From Corynebacterium sp. J010B-136 (lineage in GTDB: Bacteria; Actinomycetota; Actinomycetes; Mycobacteriales; Mycobacteriaceae): DNA of 64,000 bases. The notes under the pieces were generated by a model that was not told the DNA's origin, ran no database searches, and worked only from the letters and a program-made list of their open reading frames with translations. The position numbers were made by a program, and so were the translations under genes. Position 1 is the first letter of the stretch. Every line of letters starts with the position of its first letter. The stretch is taken from positions 124,001 to 188,000 of the forward strand of contig NZ_PUGE01000005.1 of assembly GCF_002967075.1 (NCBI RefSeq), written 5' to 3'. Below are positions 32,820 through 41,194 of this stretch, in pieces.

Positions 32820-35165
32820 CTACATCCGGTTCTTGGTGCGGGCCGTTGCCTGCGCCGTCCACGGATCTTCTGGCCACGGGTGCTTGGGGTAGCGCCCTCG
32901 CATATCCGCGCGCACGCCGGCATAAGGGCCAGTCCAGAAACTTTTCAAGTCATCTGTGACGGCGAGTGGTCTTCCCGCAGGCGAGAGCAGATGAAACTGC
33001 ACGCGCACTCCCGCGCATTCGGGAGACTCTGCCAGACCAAAGCACTCTTGCAGCTTCACGCGTACGACTGGGCGGCCGGTGGAGTAATCGATCCGTGGGT
33101 GCGAGCCGGATGGAACTGAGAGTTTCGAAGGTGCAAGCTCATCCAGGGAATTCGCTTCTGGCCAGGGCATAAGTCGCTGCAGAGCCTGGTGCATATCCAC
33201 GCTCTTGGGTGAGGCGCCATGCGCCATGGCATCAAGTTCGGGACCCAGCCAATACTCGGGGTCAGCGGATTCCACATCGGGCCACGGTTTGCCAAGCTGC
33301 GCACGCAAGAAATTCAAACGCTCGCGCAAAGACTGTGCCTTGTCAGAAAAGGTGAAGAGGGAAAGACCGTGGGTGCGGATGCCATCGGCAAGCGCGGCGG
33401 AAGCCTGCTCTGGTGGAACCTTAACTGGCGTGCTGGACAGCTCGATGGCTCCTGCGCGCTTAATCGCGCGACCTTGCAGCTTGCCGCCAGTGAAGGTCGC
33501 GGTAAGCGTCTCTTCGACGCCGATGATGTCGAGGGCGTCGCGTTCAGAAATGGTCGCCGCCGCGCGAATGACCGAGCCTGCCTTGCCGGCACCGGATTTA
33601 GAGACGCTGACCTCGGCGATGGCGAGCCAGTCACTTGCGCGCAAGGCGCTGTATTCCGGAGGCAACCAGGCTCGGGTCCCGGAAGCCAAGAGATAGTCAG
33701 AATCGGAAACCTTCTTGGCAATGCGCTGGGGAAACGCAAGACCCGTGATGACGCCAGGATCTTTGCTTCCGGAAGAAGTGGAATCCCTCACTAGGCTGCG
33801 TAGGCGTTTGACCTCGCGCTGGGGTGGTTGGGCCGTGGCAATATTGCCCGAGGGGGAGTCAGATAATACTGCGATGGTCTCTGCCGCCTGCGGGCCGCAT
33901 TCCAGTAGCGCGCGGCCAAGGCGCGGATGTAGTGGCAGCTTGGATAATCTAGTGCCCAGCGCGGTGATCGTCCCATCCTGAATTGCGCCGATATCGGTAA
34001 GCGCCTGCTGCGCCTGCAACCAGGCATTATGCGGTGGTTTATCGGGCAGTGGGAAGTCCGCACCGCCACCCCAGGCAGCAATAAGCAGTGCGGCCTCGGT
34101 GAGATCGGAGGTGGCGATTTCTGGAGTGATGTGCGCGGCCGCATGCTGATAATCCGACTGCGAATAGGCGCGAACCACGGTGCCAGGTCCTTCACGCCCG
34201 GCACGACCTGCGCGCTGATCCACCGTGGACTGCGCAGCGGAAATGGTGACCAGCCCGGTCATGCCGCGTGCGGCATCGCGTCGAGGAACGCGGGAAAGGC
34301 CGGAATCCACAACGGCGCGTACGCCCGGCACGGTCAAAGAAGACTCAGCGATGGAGGTAGAGACTACGATTCGTGGGGCATCGGCAGGCGTAAGTGCCTG
34401 ATCCTGTTCGGCCGAACTAAGCCGGCCGTGTAGAGGCAAGGCGCCGGGAATCTGCATACAGACTTGCTCAACTTCGCGTACGCCAGGAACAAAGACCAGC
34501 ACGGAATGGCCGGTGCTATCGCGGACTCGTTTTGCCTGAGTAGCTAAGTGCGTAAGGAACTCCCGCGTGCAGCCAGCGCGCCCGGGATGCGGGACATAGT
34601 GCGTATCCAGCGGATAGGTCACCGCCGGGGTATCCAGCACGGAAGCATTCATCAAATTTGCGAAATGCTGCGCATCTAAGGTGGCGGACATGGCGACGAT
34701 GGAGAGGTCATCGCGAAGCTCTGCTAATTCCAACAGCATGGCGAGTACCAGATCGGTGTCTAACTGGCGCTCGTGGACTTCATCGATAGCCACGGCATTA
34801 ACGCCCGTGAGCTCAGGGTCGGAGAGCAAGCGCCGCAGCAGCACGCCGGGGGTCATAAATTCCACGTGCGTGCCGGGGTGGTGTTCGCCGCGGATGCTAA
34901 AGCCGACCTTGTCGCCGATGCGGCTGCTATCGAGCTTCGCCAAACGCCGGGCGGCCGCGCGCACCGCCACGCGTCGGGGTGCGGTGACCAGTACTTTGCC
35001 AGAATGATTCGCGAGCGCCGGCGGCACCAGAGTGGTCTTACCGGTACCGGGCGGGGCTTGCACAACCAAGCGGCCGGTCTGCGCGATGAGCTGCGGCAGC
35101 CGGTCAATATCGTTGGCCACGGGCAGGCCCTGGCCTATCGCGGACAGATTAAAAGGAGTAGTCAT
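32820..35165 (-). CDS. hrpB: ATP-dependent RNA helicase HrpB
   Basis: A 781-residue DEAH-type helicase. Motif I is APPGTGKTTLVPPAL near residue 40, motif II is DEVHERQLDTD, motif III is MSATLD and motif VI is QRAGRAGREGPG. The C-terminal third has the HrpB-specific domain ending FWTGPYAGVRADMRGRYPKHPWPEDP. It probably remodels RNA or RNA-protein complexes; its exact role is not settled in any bacterium. The start codon abuts the stop of the sugar acetyltransferase gene, so the two are co-transcribed. Confidence 0.92.
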   Translation of the reverse strand: MTTPFNLSAIGQGLPVANDIDRLPQLIAQTGRLVVQAPPGTGKTTLVPPALANHSGKVLVTAPRRVAVRAAARRLAKLDSSRIGDKVGFSIRGEHHPGTHVEFMTPGVLLRRLLSDPELTGVNAVAIDEVHERQLDTDLVLAMLLELAELRDDLSIVAMSATLDAQHFANLMNASVLDTPAVTYPLDTHYVPHPGRAGCTREFLTHLATQAKRVRDSTGHSVLVFVPGVREVEQVCMQIPGALPLHGRLSSAEQDQALTPADAPRIVVSTSIAESSLTVPGVRAVVDSGLSRVPRRDAARGMTGLVTISAAQSTVDQRAGRAGREGPGTVVRAYSQSDYQHAAAHITPEIATSDLTEAALLIAAWGGGADFPLPDKPPHNAWLQAQQALTDIGAIQDGTITALGTRLSKLPLHPRLGRALLECGPQAAETIAVLSDSPSGNIATAQPPQREVKRLRSLVRDSTSSGSKDPGVITGLAFPQRIAKKVSDSDYLLASGTRAWLPPEYSALRASDWLAIAEVSVSKSGAGKAGSVIRAAATISERDALDIIGVEETLTATFTGGKLQGRAIKRAGAIELSSTPVKVPPEQASAALADGIRTHGLSLFTFSDKAQSLRERLNFLRAQLGKPWPDVESADPEYWLGPELDAMAHGASPKSVDMHQALQRLMPWPEANSLDELAPSKLSVPSGSHPRIDYSTGRPVVRVKLQECFGLAESPECAGVRVQFHLLSPAGRPLAVTDDLKSFWTGPYAGVRADMRGRYPKHPWPEDPWTAQATARTKNRM

Positions 35166-35738
35166 TTATTTATCGAGCGTACGCACTACTTTTCCGGGCG
35201 AGCCCAGCACCAAAGAATTATCGGGAATATCGCGGGTGACCAGCGTGCCGGCACCAATGACGCATTGCTTGCCGATGCTAACCCCCGGCAACACAGTTAC
35301 ATTCGCCCCCAACCAGGTGTTCTCCCCAATTGAGATAGGTTTTGCCTGCTCCCAGCCTTCGCGGCGCATCTGATGGTCGGCCACCGGATGCCCGACGGTA
35401 ATTAGCGAACAGTTGGGGCCAATCATGACATCATCGCCCAAGGTGATTGGTGCTTGCGCCAGGATGGCGGCATTGAAGTTGATGAAGACTCTTTCGCCAC
35501 AGCGTAGGTTGGTGCCGAATTCAATATTGAGAGGTGTATGGATCATCGTGGAGCCCGAATCCGGGTGAATCAGCTTAGCGATGATCCCGCGTGCCTTTTC
35601 CGGATCCGTATTTCCTAAATCATTGAGCTGCTTTGCGAGTTTGAAGCCTCGTACCTGCTCGGACGTAGTCTCTGGGGTACCAGGCATAAACCATTGGCCG
35701 GAGACCATGGCTTCCCACTGGTTTTGCTGCTTATCCAT
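35166..35738 (-). CDS. maa: sugar O-acetyltransferase (maltose/galactoside acetyltransferase family)
   Basis: A 190-residue left-handed beta-helix acetyltransferase. FGTNLRCGERVFINFNAAILAQAPITLGDDVMIGPN and NTWLGANVTVLPGVSIGKQCVIGAGTLVT show the hexapeptide repeats, with the catalytic histidine in VGHPVADHQMRRE. It transfers acetyl from acetyl-CoA to a sugar hydroxyl, perhaps for detoxification of non-metabolised sugars. Gene directly upstream of hrpB and divergent from alkB. Confidence 0.88.
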   Translation of the reverse strand: MDKQQNQWEAMVSGQWFMPGTPETTSEQVRGFKLAKQLNDLGNTDPEKARGIIAKLIHPDSGSTMIHTPLNIEFGTNLRCGERVFINFNAAILAQAPITLGDDVMIGPNCSLITVGHPVADHQMRREGWEQAKPISIGENTWLGANVTVLPGVSIGKQCVIGAGTLVTRDIPDNSLVLGSPGKVVRTLDK

Positions 35739-35780
35739 AGATTCATTGTGTCAAAAAGCTCGGCGATTAGGATAAGGGCC

Positions 35781-36461
35781 ATGTTGTTTCATGGCATCGA
35801 GCGCAATCCGGTGAAGGTAAAGCCAGGGGTTGCGCACATCCCGGGCTGGTTGGATACCTCGGTGCAGCAGGGTTTGGTGAGCCAGCTTCGCGATGAAGCC
35901 CGAATCATGGCCGGTACACCTATGGCTATGCACAAGCCGGTGTTGAAATCTGGCGGGCAGATGAGCGTATTCATGCTGCATCTAGGTCACTTCTGGGACC
36001 ATCAAACTTACCGCTATGTGGACCGCATAGGTGAGACAAAGGTGCGGCCAGTACCGCAGAATCTCCTGGGTATTGCGCAGAGTGGATTGCGCGCAGCAGC
36101 CGAGGTCGCTGAGGAGCTTGCTCCCTGGGTCGATAATTTTCGACCCGATATGGCTCTGATTAACTTCTATCCGCCTGGTGCCACGATGGGCATGCATCAA
36201 GATGCTTATGAAACCACACTCGCCCCGATTGTGTCCTTGTCCATCGGTGATGAAGCCGTCTTTCGCATCGGCAGTACAGAACACCGCAACAAGCCCTGGG
36301 ATGATATCGCCCTGCTCTCCGGCGACTTGGTGGTCTTTGGTGGCCCCAACCGCAAAGCCTTCCACGGCGTTCCCGAAACCCGCCCCGGTACCCTCGATGA
36401 ATCCTGCGGACTGAAAGAAGGCCGCATCAACATCACCTTCCGGCAGGTTTATCCGAGGTAA
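35781..36461 (+). CDS. alkB: alkylated DNA repair dioxygenase AlkB
   Basis: A 226-residue iron(II)/2-oxoglutarate dioxygenase that removes methyl groups from N1-methyladenine and N3-methylcytosine. Iron ligands are His139, Asp141 (MHQDAYE) and His195 (FHGV); the 2-oxoglutarate arginines are Arg215 and Arg221 in RINITFRQ. ATG 35781 with AAGGG just upstream is chosen over a longer frame from 35694. An alkyltransferase-like protein is encoded 1.8 kb downstream, so alkylation-damage functions are loosely clustered here. No SOS or Ada-type box was identified. Confidence 0.93.
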   Translation: MLFHGIERNPVKVKPGVAHIPGWLDTSVQQGLVSQLRDEARIMAGTPMAMHKPVLKSGGQMSVFMLHLGHFWDHQTYRYVDRIGETKVRPVPQNLLGIAQSGLRAAAEVAEELAPWVDNFRPDMALINFYPPGATMGMHQDAYETTLAPIVSLSIGDEAVFRIGSTEHRNKPWDDIALLSGDLVVFGGPNRKAFHGVPETRPGTLDESCGLKEGRINITFRQVYPR

Positions 36462-36566
36462 CTGGGAGCGGTACGGTAGACCCTAGGAGCCCCTTGCATT
36501 CCTAGTTTGTGAATGAAATCCGTGCGAGGGCTGTGGCAGGCGTCTCATTGGCCTATTGTGGGGTGC

Positions 36567-37286
36567 ATGAGTATCCCAGAGAATCAAAAAGTTGCTGTAG
36601 TGACAGGGGCATCGTCAGGAATTGGCGCTGCTAGTGCGCGTTTGTTGGCTAACGATGACTGGCACGTTGTTGTGGCTGCGCGCCGCAAAGACAAGTTAGA
36701 TGCATTGGCTGACGAAATCGGCGGCACTGCCGTCGAATTGGATGTGACCAGCCAAGAATCCGTGGATGCGCTCGCGGCGCAGCTGCCTCGCGTGGACCTA
36801 CTGGTCAACAACGCTGGTGGCGCCAAGGGACTGGAACCACTGACGGAAACCTCCATTGAGGACTGGACCTGGATGTATGAAACCAACGTCCTGGGCACCG
36901 TGCGGTTGATTCAGGCACTGATTAAGAAGATTGAAGCAGCTCCTGATAACTCCGGGCTGATTATCAACATGGGCTCGATTGCCGGCTGGAGCGTTTACGA
37001 GGGCGGATCCGGATACAACGCCGCGAAGCATGGTGTGCGCGTTATTTCGCGTGCGCTGCGACTAGAAAACCACAATATCCGCACCACGGAAATCATCCCG
37101 GGCCGTGTGGCAACGGACTTCTCACTCGTGCGTTTCGAAGGAAACGAAGACCGCGCGAAGGCTGTCTACGATGGCCAGCTCAACTTGGTTGCTGATGACG
37201 TCGCGGAAGCTGTGCGGTGGGTGGCGTCGTTGCCGAATCACGTCAACATCGACAGGCTAGAACTGAAGCCACGCACCCAAAGCTAA
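36567..37286 (+). CDS. short-chain dehydrogenase/reductase (YdfG-like)
   Basis: A 239-residue SDR. The NADP site is VTGASSGIGAASARLL, NNAGGAKG follows, and the catalytic serine and Tyr-x3-Lys are in GSIAGWSVYEGGSGYNAAKHG. The sequence resembles the serine/3-hydroxy acid dehydrogenase (YdfG) group that oxidises small hydroxy acids or reduces malonic semialdehyde. ATG 36567 is chosen over a frame from 36513. It may run into the exporter gene nine bases downstream. Confidence 0.88.
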   Translation: MSIPENQKVAVVTGASSGIGAASARLLANDDWHVVVAARRKDKLDALADEIGGTAVELDVTSQESVDALAAQLPRVDLLVNNAGGAKGLEPLTETSIEDWTWMYETNVLGTVRLIQALIKKIEAAPDNSGLIINMGSIAGWSVYEGGSGYNAAKHGVRVISRALRLENHNIRTTEIIPGRVATDFSLVRFEGNEDRAKAVYDGQLNLVADDVAEAVRWVASLPNHVNIDRLELKPRTQS

Positions 37287-37295
37287 AATCACTGT

Positions 37296-37952
37296 GTGGC
37301 TTTTGCATCATTACTAACACTTACCGGCGTCTGGCTCGCAGTCTGTATCGCCCCCGGCCCTGATGTTGTTCAAGTGATGCGGGTGGCCTCGCGCTCCGTG
37401 CGCGCCGGGCTGTGGTGCACTGCCGGTATTACCGCCGGTATTGCGGTGTGGCTGACTGCATCGCTGGCGGGAATGTCCGCGCTGATTGCTACGCACCCCG
37501 GGCTGCTGGGGGTGCTGCAGCTTTTCGGCGGACTATTTTTGGCATGGATGGGGATGCAGTCGGTGCGCTCAGGCGTTCGGGCTCGCCGCGCGCCATCGCA
37601 TATTGTGGCTACGGAAGACTCTCCTGCAGCACCTGTTGCCGAAGCGGAAATGCCTGCGCATGCATTTCGCCTGGGGTTATACACCAACTTGTCCAACCCG
37701 AAGGCTCTAGTGTTTTTCGGCGCGGTCTTTGCGCAGTTTATCCGGCCCGAAATGTCTATCGCTTGGACTTTTGCCGTCGGGATTTGGCTGTTGGCATTAT
37801 CAACGGCGTGGTTTGTAATCGTGACGTTTATCGTGCGCGGCTTTTCCACTTGGTTAGCGAAGTACTCGCCGCTTATCGATGTCATCGCTGGAGTAATCTT
37901 CATTATTTTGGGAGCGGTGATGGTCTATGAAGGAATTATCCAACTGCTTTAA
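37296..37952 (+). CDS. LysE family translocator
   Basis: A 218-residue membrane protein starting with GTG 37296. GVWLAVCIAPGPDVVQVMRVASRS and YTNLSNPKALVFFGAVFAQFI are the RhtB/LysE signatures, with about six helices. It would export an amino acid or related metabolite. It sits close behind the SDR gene and before the YbjQ gene (17 bases). The second LysE-type exporter in the window after 29742-30359; the two are not close copies. Confidence 0.85.
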   Translation: MAFASLLTLTGVWLAVCIAPGPDVVQVMRVASRSVRAGLWCTAGITAGIAVWLTASLAGMSALIATHPGLLGVLQLFGGLFLAWMGMQSVRSGVRARRAPSHIVATEDSPAAPVAEAEMPAHAFRLGLYTNLSNPKALVFFGAVFAQFIRPEMSIAWTFAVGIWLLALSTAWFVIVTFIVRGFSTWLAKYSPLIDVIAGVIFIILGAVMVYEGIIQLL

Positions 37953-37969
37953 TAGGTAGTATTGGGCTC

Positions 37970-38299
37970 ATGATTTTTACTACCACGAACAACGTTGAAG
38001 GCCGCGAAATTGACACCTATATCCGCATCATCGCGGGTGAAACGGTAGCCGGCATTAACTTCTTAAAAGACATTGGCGCCTCTTTCCGTTCTATTACCGG
38101 TGGCCGTTCCGCCGGCTATGAGGAAGAGGCCGTCCGTGCACGTGAATCTGCACTGAATGAACTGTGGAACCGCGGTCAGGAAGTTGGCGCGGATGCCGTG
38201 GTAGGCATTGCTTTTGATTACTCACCAATGGGTTCATCCAATGACATGCTGATGGTCACTGCAACTGGTACTGCGGTCAGGCTCAAGCCATTGCAGTAA
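37970..38299 (+). CDS. YbjQ family (heavy-metal-binding domain) protein
   Basis: A 109-residue protein of the YbjQ/UPF0145 family, with TTTNNVEGREIDTYIRIIAGETVAG at the start and ALNELWNRGQEVGADAVVGIAFDYSPMG in the second half. Members form pentamers; their function is unknown, although the fold is called a heavy-metal-binding domain. It is followed after two bases by the alkyltransferase-like gene, so a small operon is likely. Confidence 0.88.
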   Translation: MIFTTTNNVEGREIDTYIRIIAGETVAGINFLKDIGASFRSITGGRSAGYEEEAVRARESALNELWNRGQEVGADAVVGIAFDYSPMGSSNDMLMVTATGTAVRLKPLQ

Positions 38300-38301
38300 G
38301 A

Positions 38302-38613
38302 ATGTCGGACCTAGATGATGTGTCCCAGCGCGTGCTTGATATCGCCGCGCTGATTCCCCCAGGCAATGTTTCCACCTACGGGGAAGTCGGCAAAGCTGCT
38401 GGGGCAGGTCCACGCCAAGTGGGCTCGATCATGCGGCAGTGGGGATCGCGCGTGAGCTGGTGGCGAGTGATCAAAGCCGATGGCACCTCCCATGACTTTG
38501 ACCGTGCCAAAGCCCATTGGGAAGCCGAAGGCATCCAGCTACGCGGGAAAGCAGTGCGCATGGATCTATGCGGATTAGATCATAGGGATCTGGTGAACAT
38601 CGCTAAGCAATAA
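38302..38613 (+). CDS. alkyltransferase-like protein (MGMT fold, no catalytic cysteine)
   Basis: A 103-residue protein of the MGMT DNA-binding fold. The helix-turn-helix region is VSTYGEVGKAAGAGPRQVGSIMRQ. Where methyltransferases have PCHRV, this reads SWWRV, so the acceptor cysteine is replaced by Trp53. Such alkyltransferase-like proteins bind O6-alkylguanine without repairing it and hand it to nucleotide excision repair. Located 1.8 kb from alkB, which supports a role in alkylation damage. Confidence 0.88.
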   Translation: MSDLDDVSQRVLDIAALIPPGNVSTYGEVGKAAGAGPRQVGSIMRQWGSRVSWWRVIKADGTSHDFDRAKAHWEAEGIQLRGKAVRMDLCGLDHRDLVNIAKQ

Positions 38614-38635
38614 GCGGTCTGTAAACTAGGTGGTT

Positions 38636-38929
38636 ATGAGCGACATCGAAGTACCGATCTCGGGTGAGTCCATTAAATTAGGTCAGTTTATTAAACTAGC
38701 CAGCCTTGTTTCCACAGGTGGGGAGGCCAAAGCAGCGATTGCTGAAGGAGCTGTCACCATCAATGGTGAGGTGGATACTCGCCGCGGTGCGAGTGTGCGC
38801 GCTGGCGATAGGGTCTGCATTGGCAACGTTTGTGCGATCGTAACTACGGCTGATGATGACGATGATGACTACTTTGATGAAGCTACCGCCGATGATGATT
38901 TTGATCCTGAAAAGTGGAGGAACCTCTAA
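38636..38929 (+). CDS. RNA-binding S4 domain protein
   Basis: A 97-residue protein with a YaaA/RlbA-like S4 fold: IKLGQFIKLASLVSTGGEAKAAIAEGAVTINGEV with the Arg-rich DTRRGASVRAGD. The last thirty residues are extremely acidic. The ATG at 38636 is preferred to GTG 38630. It likely binds structured RNA, perhaps ribosomal. It is part of a run of small genes between the exporter and the VOC gene (3 bases to the next start). Confidence 0.85.
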   Translation: MSDIEVPISGESIKLGQFIKLASLVSTGGEAKAAIAEGAVTINGEVDTRRGASVRAGDRVCIGNVCAIVTTADDDDDDYFDEATADDDFDPEKWRNL

Positions 38930-38932
38930 ACC

Positions 38933-39760
38933 ATGCCCGCATTTATGTCAGAAGTAGGCATGCCCTACTGGATTGATCTCACCACCTCGAACCCAGAAAA
39001 ATCCGCAAAGTTCTACCGTGAGGTATTGGGCTGGGAAGTAACCGCGGAAACTGATGAATACCGCATCGGCCGCATGCAGGGCCTTCCCATCGGTGGATTT
39101 ATCCCGCAGCCAGCTGATTCGACCATGCCAGATACGTGGGTGACCTACTTCCGCGCCGGCAATTTGGAGAAGGAATGCCAGCGCGCCGAAGAACTTGGTG
39201 GTCGCGTGCTTTCCGGTCCGCAGCAGGTGGAGCTGGGGCAGATGGCATTGCTTAGCGATGTCACCGGTGCCCTTTTCGGGCTGATTGAGCCAAAGAATAC
39301 CGAGCAATTCGTTGCCGCTGGAGAGCCAGGCCTGCCTGTGTGGCACGAGATGACGGCAACGAAAGACTTCCCGAAGGCTCTGGATTTCTACGGTGAGCTT
39401 TTCAACTGGGAGCTTCGCACCCAGTCCACCTCCGGTTCTGAGAAACCTGAAGATGCTGATTACGCAACCGCAGAAGAAGAAGGCGCACCATTTGCTGGCC
39501 TGTGGAATGCCGAAGGCAAATTCCCACCGCAAGTCGGTGGTTTCTGGCAGACCTACTTGGGCGTACGGAATATGGAGCAGGCTATTAAGTCCGCTGTTGA
39601 ATGCGGCGGCGAAGTCATCCGCGAGCCATGGTTGTCGACCTTCGGCCTAATGGCCCTGGTTGCAGATGCCACCGGCGCTACTATCACTTTGACTGAGGTC
39701 GAAGATGCTCCGGAAGATGATGTCACTGAGTCTGATGACATTTTAGGTCTGGACGTGTAA
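38933..39760 (+). CDS. VOC family protein with two glyoxalase-type domains
   Basis: A 275-residue vicinal oxygen chelate protein with two repeats: MPYWIDLTTSNPEKSAKFYREVLGWEV and LPVWHEMTATKDFPKALDFYGELFNWEL. Each repeat ends with a Phe/Gly-rich strand (SDVTGALFGLIEP; ADATGATITLTEV). The typical metal ligands are only partly visible, so the activity is open (dioxygenase, glyoxalase or antibiotic binding). Its tail overlaps the convergent PrsW gene by 38 bases. Confidence 0.85.
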   Translation: MPAFMSEVGMPYWIDLTTSNPEKSAKFYREVLGWEVTAETDEYRIGRMQGLPIGGFIPQPADSTMPDTWVTYFRAGNLEKECQRAEELGGRVLSGPQQVELGQMALLSDVTGALFGLIEPKNTEQFVAAGEPGLPVWHEMTATKDFPKALDFYGELFNWELRTQSTSGSEKPEDADYATAEEEGAPFAGLWNAEGKFPPQVGGFWQTYLGVRNMEQAIKSAVECGGEVIREPWLSTFGLMALVADATGATITLTEVEDAPEDDVTESDDILGLDV

Positions 39761-40601
39761 TTATCTCAGAGGTGTAGCTATGTCCTACATCTTCGCGATA
39801 GAGCCTAGTGCTGGTGATGCATAGGCGCGCAAAGATGTAGTACATCGCGACCATGATGATGAGGACCTTAATGACCATTGGCGTTAGCGCAACGAGGTCA
39901 TAATTCCACGCGAAGTGAATGGCAAAGGCCACCAGCCACCAACCAATGACCATGCGGATGCGCCACCCGCGGGACTTATTCGCAGCAAAAAGTGCCCAGC
40001 CAATGCCCCAGCCGGCAATCGCGGTGCACATGATGTGAATGCCAGGTCCTGCGATCATGCGCAGTCCCCAGGATTGCCAAAAGCCTAACCAATCGGAATC
40101 TTGGTGCAACTGCGCGCCACCTGCGCCGTAGAGAACATTTTCTACTGTCTCAAAACCTAAGCCGATGACCGCACCTACTAAAAGGCCATGCCAAGGGCGA
40201 GAAAGCTGTGTAAAAGCTAGGCAGATAAGTACTACGCCCAGGGTTTTAGTGATTTCTTCCGGATAAGCACCACCCCACGATGCAGCAGAAGCATGGCCGG
40301 AGGTATAGGCAAAAATTTCGATGAGGGGCGTGCCCATCGGAAGCCCGAGCACGATAGCTACCCCACCGCCCCACAGCAGCGCAGCATAAATCCACAGCCG
40401 TGATTGCCCAGGCTTTTTCTTCGGCCAAAAGGGCAAACGAGAGAGTAAAAAGATCACGAGGGCGAAATAAACAGCAGTCAGCACAATGCTGATGAGTCCA
40501 AGTCCCGGTGACATCAAGATTGCCGTTAAGAACATCGCTGTAGCAACGCAGCCACCCACCACCATGCTGATGATGGTCAGAATGTAGAAAAATTTACTCA
40601 T
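39723..40601 (-). CDS. PrsW family intramembrane metalloprotease
   Basis: A 292-residue membrane protein with eight or more helices. The protease signature is YPEEITKTLG (EExxK) with GFETVENVLYG, then the histidines in GPGIHIMCT and FAIHFAWNYD. PrsW proteases cut membrane-bound anti-sigma factors or other anchored substrates in the plane of the membrane. It overlaps the anchored hypothetical gene upstream by four bases (ATGA), so the two proteins are made together. Confidence 0.87.
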   Translation of the reverse strand: MSKFFYILTIISMVVGGCVATAMFLTAILMSPGLGLISIVLTAVYFALVIFLLSRLPFWPKKKPGQSRLWIYAALLWGGGVAIVLGLPMGTPLIEIFAYTSGHASAASWGGAYPEEITKTLGVVLICLAFTQLSRPWHGLLVGAVIGLGFETVENVLYGAGGAQLHQDSDWLGFWQSWGLRMIAGPGIHIMCTAIAGWGIGWALFAANKSRGWRIRMVIGWWLVAFAIHFAWNYDLVALTPMVIKVLIIMVAMYYIFARLCITSTRLYREDVGHSYTSEIITRPDLKCHQTQ

Positions 40602-41167
40602 GCAATTTTCTCCAGCAGAACATCTTCTTCCATGCGGACTGGTAGGGGTTCATCGGAAAAGCTTCCCCACACTTTTTCTGCCAGCGGGAGCATTTGCTGC
40701 GGTTGTCCTTGAAGCAATACCTGGAATTCTTCCCCTGCGTGCTCGGGATCTTGACTACGGAGGTTGATGGCAATGGTGTTGACGCTCGGAAGTACCATCA
40801 CAGCGTTATTTTCAATGTGCGTGATGGGCTCTGTGGGAAGCGCAGTGAGGTTGTAGGCACGCACCGCGCGGCGCAAAGAGTGATCGGAATCTTCCACATC
40901 TTTAACCCAACTGACTTGGACATTAGTATTTCCACAGATATAGGAATCGAGCAATAACCCAGCTGGGTCCCACTCGCAGTCCACGCCGTCAATCGGCTGT
41001 TCCCACTTCGTTTCAGAAGTAGTGATGACCAGCGGCTCGGTGTGCTTTGGCTGGGTGGAAAATGCAGACAACGCAACCATGGGTGCTGCGATAGCTAGTG
41101 CGACTATTGCGCACAGCAGCGCAAAATATTTTCCTGTCCGTGCCGGCTGAAGTCGGTATGTTGCCAT
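40598..41167 (-). CDS. hypothetical single-pass anchored protein, partner of PrsW gene
   Basis: A 189-residue protein with one N-terminal membrane segment (residues 14-36) and an outer domain of about 150 residues. Two cysteines (VDCEWDPA and SYICGNTN) may form a disulfide. I do not recognise the family; it looks corynebacterial. Translational overlap with the PrsW-type protease makes a substrate or regulator role of that protease conceivable, but nothing in the sequence proves this. Confidence 0.65.
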   Translation of the reverse strand: MATYRLQPARTGKYFALLCAIVALAIAAPMVALSAFSTQPKHTEPLVITTSETKWEQPIDGVDCEWDPAGLLLDSYICGNTNVQVSWVKDVEDSDHSLRRAVRAYNLTALPTEPITHIENNAVMVLPSVNTIAINLRSQDPEHAGEEFQVLLQGQPQQMLPLAEKVWGSFSDEPLPVRMEEDVLLEKIA

Positions 41168-41194
41168 ACCTATCAGGCTACAAGATCCGCGGTT

